This document shows positions 54,066 to 64,000 of a stretch of DNA of 64,000 nucleotides, in pieces. Location: assembly GCA_964468125.1 (NCBI GenBank), contig CAYXVF010000007.1, positions 31,628 to 95,627 of the forward strand. The letters are read 5' to 3'. The stretch comes from CAYXVF01 sp964468125. Its GTDB lineage: Bacteria > Myxococcota > XYA12-FULL-58-9 > CAYXVF01. Both the position numbers and the translations under genes were made by a program. The notes beneath the pieces were generated by a model, which saw nothing but the letters and a program-made list of their open reading frames with translations, searched no databases and was not told the origin of the DNA. Numbering within the stretch: the stretch's first letter is position 1; every line of letters starts with the position of its first letter.

Positions 54066-55721
54066 ATGAGCGAGAACAATTACGTCCGAATCTTCGACAC
54101 CACCTTGCGCGACGGGGAGCAATCCCCGGGCGCGACTCTCACCTCCGTCGAGAAGCTCGACGTAGCCCGGGCACTCTCGCGCCTTGGGGTCGACGTGATC
54201 GAAGCGGGCTTTCCCGCGGCCTCCCCGGACGACCTCGCCGCGGTGAAGGCTATAGCGGAGAGCGTCGGCACGGACACGGATCTCGCGGCCAACGGCACCC
54301 TTCCCATCATCTGTGGACTCGCTCGCGCGACCGCAAAGGACATCGACAAGGCGTGGGAAGCGGTGGCTCCGGCGGCGCACCCGCGTATTCACACCTTCCT
54401 CGCCACCTCGGACGTTCACCTGGAATACAAGCTGCGCATGACGAGAGACCAGGTGGTGAAGAAGGTGGACGAGATGGTCCGCTACGCTAAGAACCTGTGC
54501 GATGACGTAGAATTCTCTCCGGAAGACGCTGGGCGTTCGGACCCTGGGTTTCTCTACGAGGTTCTCGGCGTCGCCATCGCCGCCGGCGCCACTACCCTCA
54601 ACATCCCGGACACGGTCGGATACACGACCCCCGCGGAGTTCGGGGCTCTCATCGCTGGGATCATCGAGAACACCAAGGGCGCGAAAGACGTCATCGTTTC
54701 GACCCACTGTCACAACGACCTGGGTCTAGCGGTCGCGAACAGCCTCGCGGGCGTGCAGGCGGGAGCGCGACAGGTAGAGGTGGCCGTCAACGGTATCGGG
54801 GAGCGCGCCGGGAACGCGGCCCTCGAAGAGCTCGTGATGGCCCTGCGTACCCGCAAGGACGTTTACGGCTTTGAGACCGGAATCGATACGACGCAGCTCA
54901 ACCGAGTGAGTCGGATGGTGAGCACACACACGGGCATGTCGGTGCAGCCGAACAAAGCGATCGTGGGGGCCAACGCCTTCGCCCACGAGTCCGGCATTCA
55001 CCAAGACGGCATGCTGAAGCACCAAGAAACCTACGAGATCATGCGCCCGGAGGACGTTGGGGCGGGCCGCACGAAGCTCGTCATGGGCAAACACTCCGGT
55101 CGACACGCGGTGAAGACGCGCCTCGCGGAGCTCGGCTATCGCATCGAAGGCGATGACCTGGCGCAAACCTTCGAGCGCTTCAAACGCCTCGCGGACAAGA
55201 AGAAGACCATCACGGACGCGGACCTCGAGGCGATCGTCACCGACGAAATGAAGCAGCCCGATGAGATCTACACGCTCCTAGGGCTTCAGGTCGCTTGCGG
55301 AACCATGGGCATGCCCACCGCGACCGTGAAGCTGCGTGGCCCTGACGAGAAGACGCTCGTCCAGGCGGCGGTGGGCACCGGTCCCGTCGACGCAGTTTAC
55401 AAGGCCATCGACGAAATGGTGGCGCTCCCGGTCAAGCTCAACGAGTTCTTCGTGCACGCGGTCACCGAAGGCATCGACGCCCTCGGTGAAGTGACAGTGA
55501 AAGTCGAGAGCAAAGAGCTCGAGGCCATGCAGAAGAATCCGCAACACGCGATCTCCGGCCCGCGCCGGCACATGGGCCACGCCGCGGATACGGACATCAT
55601 CGTTGCGGCGGCGCAGGCGTACCTCGCCGCCATCAACAAGTTCCTGACCGCACGCGGCGTGGCCCGCACCAGCGAGCACGACAGCACCGTCGAAATCGCA
55701 ACCGTCTCCGAGGTTCACTGA
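54066..55721 (+). CDS. leuA: 2-isopropylmalate synthase
   Basis: A 551-residue enzyme: [48 protein letters not shown] and a C-terminal leucine-binding LeuA dimer domain (from about residue 380). It commits 2-oxoisovalerate to leucine. The ATG at 54066 matches the family start and lies 4 bases after the ilvC stop. It shares one base with leuC (TGATG). Confidence 0.94.
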   Translation: MSENNYVRIFDTTLRDGEQSPGATLTSVEKLDVARALSRLGVDVIEAGFPAASPDDLAAVKAIAESVGTDTDLAANGTLPIICGLARATAKDIDKAWEAVAPAAHPRIHTFLATSDVHLEYKLRMTRDQVVKKVDEMVRYAKNLCDDVEFSPEDAGRSDPGFLYEVLGVAIAAGATTLNIPDTVGYTTPAEFGALIAGIIENTKGAKDVIVSTHCHNDLGLAVANSLAGVQAGARQVEVAVNGIGERAGNAALEELVMALRTRKDVYGFETGIDTTQLNRVSRMVSTHTGMSVQPNKAIVGANAFAHESGIHQDGMLKHQETYEIMRPEDVGAGRTKLVMGKHSGRHAVKTRLAELGYRIEGDDLAQTFERFKRLADKKKTITDADLEAIVTDEMKQPDEIYTLLGLQVACGTMGMPTATVKLRGPDEKTLVQAAVGTGPVDAVYKAIDEMVALPVKLNEFFVHAVTEGIDALGEVTVKVESKELEAMQKNPQHAISGPRRHMGHAADTDIIVAAAQAYLAAINKFLTARGVARTSEHDSTVEIATVSEVH

Positions 55722-57127
55722 TGCCAAAGACATTGTTTGACAAGGTGTGGGAATCGCACGTCGTGGTGGACGAGCCGGGGAGCCCCTCCGTGCTCTACAT
55801 CGATTTGCACCTGATCCACGAGGTGACCTCGCCCCAAGCGTTCTCCGGACTGGAAGCGCGGGGCCTGAAGGTCCGCCGGCCAGACCGTACCGCGGCGACC
55901 ATGGACCACTCCACGCCGACCGTGCCTCTGGCGCTCGCGCAGATCGACGACGAGGCGAAAAAGCAGCTCGCGACCCTGAAAGCGAATTGCGAGAAACACG
56001 GTATTCGCCTCTACGAGCTCGGTAGCGACGGCCAGGGGATCGTGCACGTCATCGGTCCGGAGCGCGGTCTCACCCAACCGGGCATGACCATCGTGTGCGG
56101 CGACAGCCACACCTCTACGCATGGCGCATTCGGGTCGCTGGCCTTTGGAATCGGTACGAGCGAGGTCGAGCACGTTCTCGCTACCCAATGCCTGCTGCAG
56201 CGCAAGCCCAAGACCTTTGGGGTGGAGTTCACCGGCTCGCTCGGTCCTGGCCTATCCGCCAAGGACATCATCCTGCGCTTGATCGGCGAGATCGGAATCG
56301 GCGGCGCCACCGGTCACGTGCTCGAGTACCGGGGTGAGGCGATCCGCAAGCTCTCGATGGAAGGGCGCATGACCGTTTGCAATATGTCGATCGAGGCCGG
56401 TGCGCGGGCGGGCATGATCGCTCCCGATGACACCACCTTTGAGTACGTCGCGGGTCGCGAATTCGCGCCGAAAGGCGCGGACTGGGATGCCGCGCTCGAA
56501 CGTTGGAAGGCACTCCCCTCCGACGAGGGCGCATCGTTCGACCGCACCCTCAGCATCGACCTCGACCAGCTCGCCCCGATGATCACCTACGGGACGAACC
56601 CCGGCATGGCCATTCCGGTGACCGACGCGGTACCCGACCCATCGTCGATCGGCGAGACGAGCAAGCGGGAAGCGTTGGAGAAGGCGCTCGGCTACATGGA
56701 CGTGACGCCGGGCAAGCCGCTGTTGGGCAAGAAGATCGACGTGGTCTTCATCGGCTCGTGCACCAACTCGCGCCTGAGCGATCTCGAAGAGGCGGCCAAG
56801 GTCTTCGACGGCCGCAAGGTTCGCGAAGGCACGCGCGTGCTCGTCGTGCCCGGCTCGGCGCAGGTGAAAAAGGCCGCCGAGGAGAAGGGCCTGCATCAGA
56901 TCTTCCAAAACGCCGGCGCCGAATGGCGCGAAGCGGGCTGCTCGATGTGCATCGCAATGAACGGAGACCAGCTCGACCCTGGCCAGTACGCGGTCAGCAC
57001 GAGCAATCGCAACTTTGAGGGTCGCCAAGGCAAGGGCGGCCGTACTTTCCTCGCGAGCCCGGCGATGGCCGCCGCAGCCGCCGTCACCGGTGAAGTCACC
57101 GACGTTCGCACCCTGCTCGGAGCCTGA
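55721..57127 (+). CDS. leuC: 3-isopropylmalate dehydratase large subunit
   Basis: A 468-residue aconitase-family protein: [19 protein letters not shown], the Fe-S cysteines [16 protein letters not shown] and [11 protein letters not shown]. It isomerises 2- to 3-isopropylmalate with LeuD and, in this operon, probably also citramalate from CimA. The start overlaps the leuA stop by one base. Confidence 0.95.
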   Translation: MPKTLFDKVWESHVVVDEPGSPSVLYIDLHLIHEVTSPQAFSGLEARGLKVRRPDRTAATMDHSTPTVPLALAQIDDEAKKQLATLKANCEKHGIRLYELGSDGQGIVHVIGPERGLTQPGMTIVCGDSHTSTHGAFGSLAFGIGTSEVEHVLATQCLLQRKPKTFGVEFTGSLGPGLSAKDIILRLIGEIGIGGATGHVLEYRGEAIRKLSMEGRMTVCNMSIEAGARAGMIAPDDTTFEYVAGREFAPKGADWDAALERWKALPSDEGASFDRTLSIDLDQLAPMITYGTNPGMAIPVTDAVPDPSSIGETSKREALEKALGYMDVTPGKPLLGKKIDVVFIGSCTNSRLSDLEEAAKVFDGRKVREGTRVLVVPGSAQVKKAAEEKGLHQIFQNAGAEWREAGCSMCIAMNGDQLDPGQYAVSTSNRNFEGRQGKGGRTFLASPAMAAAAAVTGEVTDVRTLLGA

Positions 57128-57129
57128 CG

Positions 57130-57719
57130 ATGAAAGCGTTTACCGTACTCGAATCCAAGCTCGTCCCCTTGCCGGTGAATGACATCGACACGGACCAGGT
57201 GATCCCCGCCCGATTTCTCAAGGGCACGGACAAGGCAGGCCTCGGCAAGAAGCTGTTCTTCGACTGGCGCTACACCGCCGACGGTTCCGACAATCCGGAC
57301 TTCGTTTTGAACGCTTCGGACCTTCAAGACGCGGAGATCCTCCTCGCGGGGGTCAACTTCGGCTGTGGGTCTTCGCGCGAGCACGCCCCTTGGGCGCTCA
57401 CCGACTGGGGCTTTCGCGCGGTGATCGCGACGTCCTTTGCCGACATCTTCAAGAACAACGCGCTCAAGAACGGCTTACTCCCCGTGGTGGTGGACGAGGC
57501 GACCCATCAGGAGCTGCTCGCAGCCGTGCGTGAAGACCGGGCGGCCGCAGTAAAGATCGACCTCGAAAGTGAAACGCTCACGACCCCCGCCGGCAAGAGC
57601 GTTTCCTTCGAGACCGAGCCATTCGCGCGCCGCTGCCTGCTCGAAGGCAAGGACCAGCTCGGCTATCTCCTCTCCCACGCGGAAGCGGTGGAGCAGTACG
57701 AGCAGCAACGAGGCTTCTG

Positions 57720-57720
<1 letters not shown>
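57130..57720 (+). CDS. leuD: 3-isopropylmalate dehydratase small subunit
   Basis: A 196-residue protein with NDIDTDQVIPARFLKG, GVNFGCGSSREHAPWAL and ATSFADIFKNNALKNGLLP, the swivel-domain signatures of LeuD. It pairs with LeuC. It starts 2 bases after leuC and overlaps cimA by one base (TGATG). Confidence 0.95.
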
Positions 57721-59348
<1,628 letters not shown>

Positions 59349-59352
59349 AGAA

Positions 59353-60414
59353 ATGGACGCAAAGATCGTACTCCTCCCCGGCGACGGCATTGGACCGGAA
59401 ATCGTCGAGCAGACGCAGCGCGTCCTCGAGCAGATCGCCGAGCGCTTCGGGCATTCGTTCACCTTCGAGGAGAAACTGATCGGCGGAGCAGCGATCGACG
59501 CAACCGGTTCCGCTCTCCCGGACAACACCCTCGAGGCCTGTAAAGCGGCAGACGCGGTGCTTCTCGGTGCGGTGGGAGGGCCCAAGTGGGACGACCCAAC
59601 CGCGAAGGTGCGTCCGGAGCAGGGACTCCTCGGCTTGCGCAAGGCACTCGGCCTCTTCGCAAACCTTCGACCGGTCTCCGTACACCCGGCCCTTGCGGCT
59701 GCCTCCCCGCTCAAAGAAGAGCGACTCAATGGCATCGACATTCTCGTCGTTCGGGAGCTGACTGGCGGGATCTATTTCGGTGAGCCGCGCTTTCGCGAGA
59801 TCACGGAAAAGGGCGAACGCGCGGTGGACACCCTCGAGTACTACGACTTCGAGGTGAAACGCGTGGTCGAGCTCGCCTGCAAGCTCGCCCAGGGACGTCG
59901 GAAGAAGGTGACGAGCATCGACAAGGCAAACGTGCTCGAGTCCTCCCGGCTCTGGCGTCAGATCGCCAGCAGGGTCGGCGAGCTCTACCCAGATGTGGAG
60001 CTCGAGCACCAGCTCGTGGATTCCGCCGCGATGAAGCTCATCACCCACGCCGTTGATTTCGACGTGATGGTCACGAGCAACATGTTCGGCGACATTCTCA
60101 CTGACGAAGCCTCCGTGCTGTCAGGCTCTCTGGGCCTGCTCCCGAGCGCGTCCCTCGGCGACGGGCGCACCGGCGTCTACGAGCCGATCCACGGCTCGGC
60201 GCCGGACATCGCGGGCAAAGGCGTCGCGAACCCGTTGGCCACGATCATGAGCGCGGCGATGCTTCTGCGCCACTCCCTCGAGCTCGAAACGGAAGCAAGA
60301 GCGGTCGAGGACGCGGTCAACAACGTCGTGACCGACGGCGCCCGCACCCCGGATCTCGGCGGCGAGCTCAGCACCGCCGCCATGGGTGACGCGGTCCTCG
60401 CCAAGCTCGACTGA
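59353..60414 (+). CDS. leuB: 3-isopropylmalate dehydrogenase
   Basis: A 353-residue dehydrogenase with [14 protein letters not shown], the leucine-branch loop [36 protein letters not shown] and [20 protein letters not shown]. It oxidises 3-isopropylmalate and can take 3-methylmalate in the citramalate route. Last gene of the operon; its end overlaps the converging SET-domain pseudogene. Confidence 0.95.
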   Translation: MDAKIVLLPGDGIGPEIVEQTQRVLEQIAERFGHSFTFEEKLIGGAAIDATGSALPDNTLEACKAADAVLLGAVGGPKWDDPTAKVRPEQGLLGLRKALGLFANLRPVSVHPALAAASPLKEERLNGIDILVVRELTGGIYFGEPRFREITEKGERAVDTLEYYDFEVKRVVELACKLAQGRRKKVTSIDKANVLESSRLWRQIASRVGELYPDVELEHQLVDSAAMKLITHAVDFDVMVTSNMFGDILTDEASVLSGSLGLLPSASLGDGRTGVYEPIHGSAPDIAGKGVANPLATIMSAAMLLRHSLELETEARAVEDAVNNVVTDGARTPDLGGELSTAAMGDAVLAKLD

Positions 60415-60878
60415 CGCCGTCCAGCGCAGGACTGTAATCCGGCTCCAGTCCACGACGCTCGAGAAAGCCCGGTCCGTAGTCGAAAAGGAGCTCCTCCCCG
60501 GACGCCACGGCGCGGAGCGTGACGATCACGACGTGCCAATCATCGTCCCAAAGAAGCCACCAGGGCGCGACGTTTGGGTCGGGCTCCCGGGGCTCGACGA
60601 GCTCGCCAACGTATTCGCCTATGCGCACACCGGCGACGAGATCGGCGGCCGCAAAGAGCCCATGGCCCGCCCCCAGCGCTTTGCCCACCCGGGTAGGCGC
60701 ATCGACCGTGTCGCGATAGCGCGCCAGGAGATTTTGCAGAGAATCGAGGGGAAGGTCTGGATGGCCGCGCAGAGGAACCGACGCCCGCGGGTCTCGTTCA
60801 CGCCCATCGCTCCACAGCTCCCGATCGATGCGCAGGCGCCGCGCACGCTCCTCCGCGTTGATCCTCCGAGGTTCTCAT
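60368..60878 (-). pseudogene. SET-domain protein gene with frameshift and internal deletion
   Basis: ATG at 60878 reads MRTSED and then stops; one base over, the frame continues INAEERARRLRIDRELW, LQNLLARYRDTVDA, GKALGAGHGLFAA, GEYVGELVEPREPDPN, WWLLWDDDWHVVIVTLRAV and ASGEELLFDYGPGF, the end of a SET domain. Removing one G near 60863 joins the frame. Between GEYVGELV and REPDPN about 40-60 residues are missing, including the NHSC-type motif that binds S-adenosylmethionine and the substrate-channel strand. As read the product cannot be an active methyltransferase. It converges with leuB and overlaps it by 47 bases. Confidence 0.72.
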
Positions 60879-60959
60879 GAGTGCACGAAGCAACCAAGAT
60901 GGTGTGTGAAGTCGTAGGCCCTTGCCGCGAGGCGTTCGAATCGGCACATCCTGTTCACG

Positions 60960-62819
60960 ATGTTTCGGTTCTTTGAAGGCCTGCTCGATCCGTTCCCGAA
61001 AACCGCGGGTGAAGCGCCGCCAAAAAAGCTTTGGCCCTTTGTTTGGTACTACTCCAGGGACGCGCTGCCTTGGCTGCTGCTCATGGCGATCCTCGCGGCC
61101 GCCATCGCGATCGGTGAGGTCTTTCTCTTCGGTTTTCTGGGGCAGATCGTCGACTGGCTCTCCGCGGCGAACCGCGAGACGTTTCTGCGCGATGAGCAGA
61201 GCACCCTGTTCTGGATGGGGGTGGTGCTGCTCGTCATTCTCCCCGCGGCCGTCCTGCTCCAGAGCTTCTTCATTCACCAAACGCTCCTCGGGAACATTCC
61301 GATGAGCTCGCGCTGGCGCATGCACCGCCAGCTCCTCGGCCAATCGATGGCCTTCTTTGCCAACGAGTACGCCGGACGCGTCTCTACGAAAGTGATGCAA
61401 ACCGCTCTCGCCGTGCGGGAAACGGTCACCAAGATCCTAGACGTGTTCGTCTACGTGCTCGTCTACTTCGTCGCGATGCTCGGGGTGATCGCCACGAGCG
61501 ATCTTCGACTGGCGATCCCCGTCGTCATCTGGGCCGTGCTCTACGCAGTGATCATCTCCTATTTCCTTCCGCGCCTACGTGAAATCTCTGAGAAGCAAGC
61601 GGATGCGCGCTCCGCCATGACCGGTCGAATCGTCGACAGCTATACGAACATCGCGACTGTGAAGCTCTTTGCGCACGCCGGACGGGAAGAGACCTACGCG
61701 CAAGAGAGCATGAATGCGTTCCTGCAAACCGTGCACCCGCAGATGCGCTTGGTCACGGGTCTGAGCTCCGTCGTCTACTTCATCAACACGTCGCTCGTCT
61801 TCTCGCTCGGTGCCATGGGGATCTGGCTCTGGCTCGATGCCGCCGTTTCCGTCGGCGCGATCGCTACGAGCATCGGCCTATCCATGCGCCTGAAGGCGAT
61901 GTCCCAATGGATCATGTGGGAGGTTTCGGCGCTCTTCGAGAACATCGGTGTGATCTACGACGGCATGGCAATGCTCGCAAAGCCGGTGGCCGTGCGCGAC
62001 GCCCCCGATGCAACCGACCTCGAACGATGCGAGGGCGCAATCGACTTCGACCACGTCACCTTTCACTACGGCAAGGGAGGCGGAGTTCTCGAAGACCTCT
62101 CGCTGCGGGTGGCGGCGGGAGAAAAGATCGGCCTCGTCGGTCGAAGCGGCGCGGGCAAGACCACCCTCACGAACCTCCTGCTGCGCTTCTACGACCTCGA
62201 AGGTGGGCGCATCTTGATCGACGGTCAGGACATCGCGGCAAAGACTCAGGATTCGCTGCGCTCGCAGATCGGCGTGGTAACCCAGGACACCTCACTCCTG
62301 CACCGCTCGATTCGAGAGAACATCTGCTATGGCAAGCCGGAGGCTAGCCACGAGGAGATGCTCGACGCCGCTCGCCGCGCGAACGCGCTCGAGTTCATCT
62401 CCGAGCTCGAGGACGCTCAGGGTCGAAAGGGATTCGACGCGCAGGTGGGCGAGCGCGGCGTCAAACTCTCCGGCGGTCAGCGGCAGCGGATCGCCATCGC
62501 GCGGATCTTCTTGAAGGACGCACCGATCCTGATCCTCGACGAGGCGACCTCGGCCCTGGATTCGGAGGTGGAAGTCGCGATTCAGGAGAATCTCTACGCG
62601 CTGATGGAGGGCAAAACGGTCATTGCCATCGCCCATCGTCTCTCTACGATCGCCGCCATGGACCGGCTGATCGTCCTGGACGCAGGAGCGATCGTCGAGG
62701 AAGGCACCCACGACGAGCTCGTAGCCCGAGGAGGCCTCTATGCTGACCTCTGGGCCCACCAGAGCGGCGGGTTCCTGACTCAGCCAAAGAGCACCTCGCG
62801 CTCCGATTCCGCCGCCTGA
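60960..62819 (+). CDS. ABC exporter, fused membrane and ATPase domains
   Basis: A 619-residue half-transporter: six membrane helices in residues about 35-330, then an ABC domain with Walker A VGRSGAGKTTLTNLLLRFY, signature LSGGQRQRIAIARIF, Walker B ILILDEATSALD and the H-loop AIAHRLSTIAAMD. It belongs to the MsbA/lipid- or peptide-exporting type and should work as a homodimer; the substrate is unknown. It stands alone behind the broken SET gene. Confidence 0.9.
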   Translation: MFRFFEGLLDPFPKTAGEAPPKKLWPFVWYYSRDALPWLLLMAILAAAIAIGEVFLFGFLGQIVDWLSAANRETFLRDEQSTLFWMGVVLLVILPAAVLLQSFFIHQTLLGNIPMSSRWRMHRQLLGQSMAFFANEYAGRVSTKVMQTALAVRETVTKILDVFVYVLVYFVAMLGVIATSDLRLAIPVVIWAVLYAVIISYFLPRLREISEKQADARSAMTGRIVDSYTNIATVKLFAHAGREETYAQESMNAFLQTVHPQMRLVTGLSSVVYFINTSLVFSLGAMGIWLWLDAAVSVGAIATSIGLSMRLKAMSQWIMWEVSALFENIGVIYDGMAMLAKPVAVRDAPDATDLERCEGAIDFDHVTFHYGKGGGVLEDLSLRVAAGEKIGLVGRSGAGKTTLTNLLLRFYDLEGGRILIDGQDIAAKTQDSLRSQIGVVTQDTSLLHRSIRENICYGKPEASHEEMLDAARRANALEFISELEDAQGRKGFDAQVGERGVKLSGGQRQRIAIARIFLKDAPILILDEATSALDSEVEVAIQENLYALMEGKTVIAIAHRLSTIAAMDRLIVLDAGAIVEEGTHDELVARGGLYADLWAHQSGGFLTQPKSTSRSDSAA

Positions 62820-62925
62820 GCGCCCTGATACGGGCCTCGGACGGCCCTGAGAAAGTGCGCCCAAGGTCCCGATTTCGACCGAAAACCTTTGTGTCCCCCT
62901 TTTTTAGCCAGAGCTGGGGACGCTG

Positions 62926-62947
62926 TGTAGGACATGTAGGATATTAT
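62926..62947 (+). promoter_or_regulatory. Direct repeat and -10-like element before the 178-residue gene
   Basis: TGTAGGACA (62926-62934) and TGTAGGATA (62935-62943) form a 9-base tandem repeat that runs into TATTAT (62942-62947), a -10-like sequence 33 bases before the start codon. No consensus -35 lies 17 bases upstream, which fits an activator-dependent promoter. Confidence 0.35.
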
Positions 62948-62979
62948 CCCCCGTTTCGGGGCAGGGAGATGTTTGCCCG

Positions 62980-63516
62980 ATGAACAATGGCTCAACAAAC
63001 GCCACCTCTGGTCAACGCGTGACGATTTCCGCGGACACCGCCAAACAGGCGACCTCCGCCGCGCAATCGAGCGCCCAGAGCAGCTTCGCCAGCATGATGG
63101 CCGCGTCGACCGCGCGGGTCTTGAACACCGGAGCCAGCGCGCGTCTCGCCCAGCCCTTCGTGCCCGGTCAGACGGTCCTTTCCGCTGCGGTCACCCGCAT
63201 GGGCACGCCGAAGAGCGCTGGGGCCGACGCCGCGCGTGCGGTGTCGGCCTCGATGATCGCCATGGGCGGTACGGGCATGAAGAAGAAGTCCGCCGCCACC
63301 GCAACGGGCGTCGACGAGCTCGCCGAAGCAGGCGATCCCGCCGCCATCATGATGCAAGCCACGCAGGAAATGCAGGAGCTGAACATGCAGTTCAACATGC
63401 AGTTCCTGATGCTCCAGCATCACATGGAGAGCGAAAACCGCCAGTTCACCACGCTCTCGAACGTGATGAAGACGAAACACGAGTCGGCGAAGAACGCGAT
63501 CAACAACATCAAGTAG
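62980..63516 (+). CDS. Small helical protein of unknown function (178 aa)
   Basis: Starts at ATG with AGGGAG 11 bases upstream. The N-terminal half is Ala/Ser/Thr-rich and looks disordered; residues about 110-178 are Met/Gln-rich helices (MMQATQEMQELNMQFNMQF, then LSNVMKTKHESAKNAINNIK). No signal peptide. The shape recalls small helical subunits of secretion machines, but no family match can be claimed. Confidence 0.7.
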   Translation: MNNGSTNATSGQRVTISADTAKQATSAAQSSAQSSFASMMAASTARVLNTGASARLAQPFVPGQTVLSAAVTRMGTPKSAGADAARAVSASMIAMGGTGMKKKSAATATGVDELAEAGDPAAIMMQATQEMQELNMQFNMQFLMLQHHMESENRQFTTLSNVMKTKHESAKNAINNIK

Positions 63517-63542
63517 TCCATTCAACTCGCCAAAGGGCGCTA

Positions 63543-63583
63543 CGACCCCTCGCCGCCGCCTCGGGTGAGGCGGCGAGGGGTCG
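63543..63583. terminator. Strong GC hairpin after the 178-residue gene
   Basis: CGACCCCTCGCCGCC (63543-63557) pairs perfectly with GGCGGCGAGGGGTCG (63569-63583); an alternative pairing extends the stem to GCCTC/GAGGC. It begins 27 bases after the stop. No T-run follows, but the stem is strong enough to end transcription. Confidence 0.55.
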
Positions 63584-63631
63584 TCGCTTCTCGCTCCACT
63601 ATTACTCGTCTTCGCCCTACTTACGTTCATG

Positions 63632-63669
63632 GCCGCATGACGCTTGGCTTCGCCAAGACGACATGCGGC
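63632..63669. repeat. REP-like imperfect palindrome
   Basis: GCCGCATG (63632-63639) pairs with CATGCGGC (63662-63669), and inside it CTTGGC (63643-63648) pairs with GCCAAG (63652-63657) around TTC. The two-stem form resembles repetitive extragenic palindromes. No second copy was noticed in the window. Confidence 0.4.
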
Positions 63670-63723
63670 GGGCGTCCCTTCGACTTGTGATTTCTCAGAG
63701 TCTTGACTCCACCTGAGGGCGGA

Positions 63724-63800
63724 ATTTTCAGAAACATGACCCCACTTTTTCAGGGTCATGACCCTACCGACCCGGGGAAGTTTTTCAGAATCATGATTCC
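63724..63800. repeat. Three 20-base repeats of an IS21-type left end
   Basis: Similar blocks lie at 63724-63743, 63746-63765 and 63781-63800, consensus TTTTTCAGRRTCATGAYYCC. IS21-family elements carry several such transposase-binding repeats in each end. Confidence 0.6.
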
Positions 63801-64000
63801 TTCGGGGCTCCCGCATCCCCATGCGACACCGCTTTGCGAAGGAGGTGTTCGCATGGGTTATCGGGAGCACGGAATGTCGGAAGGCTGCCGTTGAGCGTGA
63901 GCTTCGCCAATCAAGGGCTGAGAACAGCACCGAGCGCGTGCTGCGTAGCTAGGGTTTGTCGGGGAATTCAACCGTCTTTGAGTGGCATCTTCGGGCGTAA
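63724..64000 (+). mobile_element. Remnant of an IS21-family insertion sequence
   Basis: After the terminal repeats comes an ATG at 63853 with AAGGAGGT about 7 bases upstream; it encodes MGYREHGM, the usual start of IstA transposases, but stops after 13 codons. Another frame then gives RKAAVERELRQSRAENSTER before a stop at about 63950, perhaps debris of a second gene. No full istA or istB is present before the window ends, so the element is truncated, unless it continues after an internal deletion beyond 64000. The outer boundary was not fixed; 63724 is simply the first repeat. Confidence 0.6.

Noticed and set aside
60930..60950. TTCGAATC motif like a tRNA T-loop
   Set aside because: No matching T-stem, anticodon arm or acceptor stem could be built around it.
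62980..63516. Type III secretion subunit
   Set aside because: Only a general likeness in helix content; no secretion genes nearby and no family motif.

Overview
The window is high-GC bacterial chromosome with long, tightly packed, often overlapping genes. Cysteine-rich surface lipoproteins, a beta-helix lipoprotein paired with a PEGA-domain protein, a Tad locus with TadE/TadG-like genes, and exported haem proteins beside a Tat protein together suggest a Myxococcota (former Deltaproteobacteria) relative. This placement is an inference from gene content; there is no rRNA or other marker gene in the window, and no tRNA or CRISPR array was seen.

Layout. 1-6885 (minus) is part of a Tad/Flp pilus operon: TadE-like, TadG-like, TadE-like, an unknown secreted protein, a short Flp-like prepilin, CpaB, TadB and TadC, nearly all translationally coupled. 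7216-12345 (plus) is a four-gene cluster of exported proteins: a dihaem cytochrome c lipoprotein, a CxxCH protein related in layout to DUF1592/DUF1588 proteins, a small lipoprotein and a Tat-exported DUF1501/DUF1552-like protein, preceded by a perfect palindrome. 12350-15322 holds a LolC/E-like permease with an unusual N-terminal membrane extension and a secreted GH113-like glycosidase. 15328-21110 has a broken OmpR-type regulator, a small signal-peptide ORF and a complete TonB2-type energy-transduction operon (DUF3450, TtpC, ExbB, ExbD, TonB, TPR). 21327-28165 (minus) carries a photolyase/cryptochrome, a gamma-carbonic anhydrase, acetoacetyl-CoA synthetase and ccmABCDE. 28192-36913 holds a phosphohexomutase, the lipoprotein/PEGA pair, a cold-shock protein with a structured leader, and comM. 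37134-45908 holds a TMADH-like flavoprotein, a broken DUF900 hydrolase, a MarR/DUF4336 divergent pair with overlapping operators, a TPR protein, a small coupled membrane peptide and ilvD. 45954-47695 is a badly frameshifted Kelch-like gene, followed by an 859-residue protein of unknown function. 50626-60414 is a branched-chain amino-acid operon, ilvB-ilvN-ilvC-leuA-leuC-leuD-cimA-leuB. The right end has a broken SET-domain gene, an ABC exporter, an unknown helical protein, two hairpins and the left end of an IS21-family element.

How the parts work together. IlvBNCD with LeuABCD and CimA cover valine, leucine and threonine-independent isoleucine synthesis from pyruvate; the final transaminase is not here. 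The Ccm proteins would supply haem for c-type proteins such as those at 7216-10140. The TonB2-type operon would energise outer-membrane uptake, although no receptor lies in the window.

The most unusual signals are the exported haem/Tat cluster with its operator-like palindrome, the symmetric MarR-controlled divergent promoters with a probably leaderless marR, and four separate genes that are internally deleted and/or frameshifted while their neighbours are intact. The last may be real gene decay or, in part, a sequencing or assembly problem.
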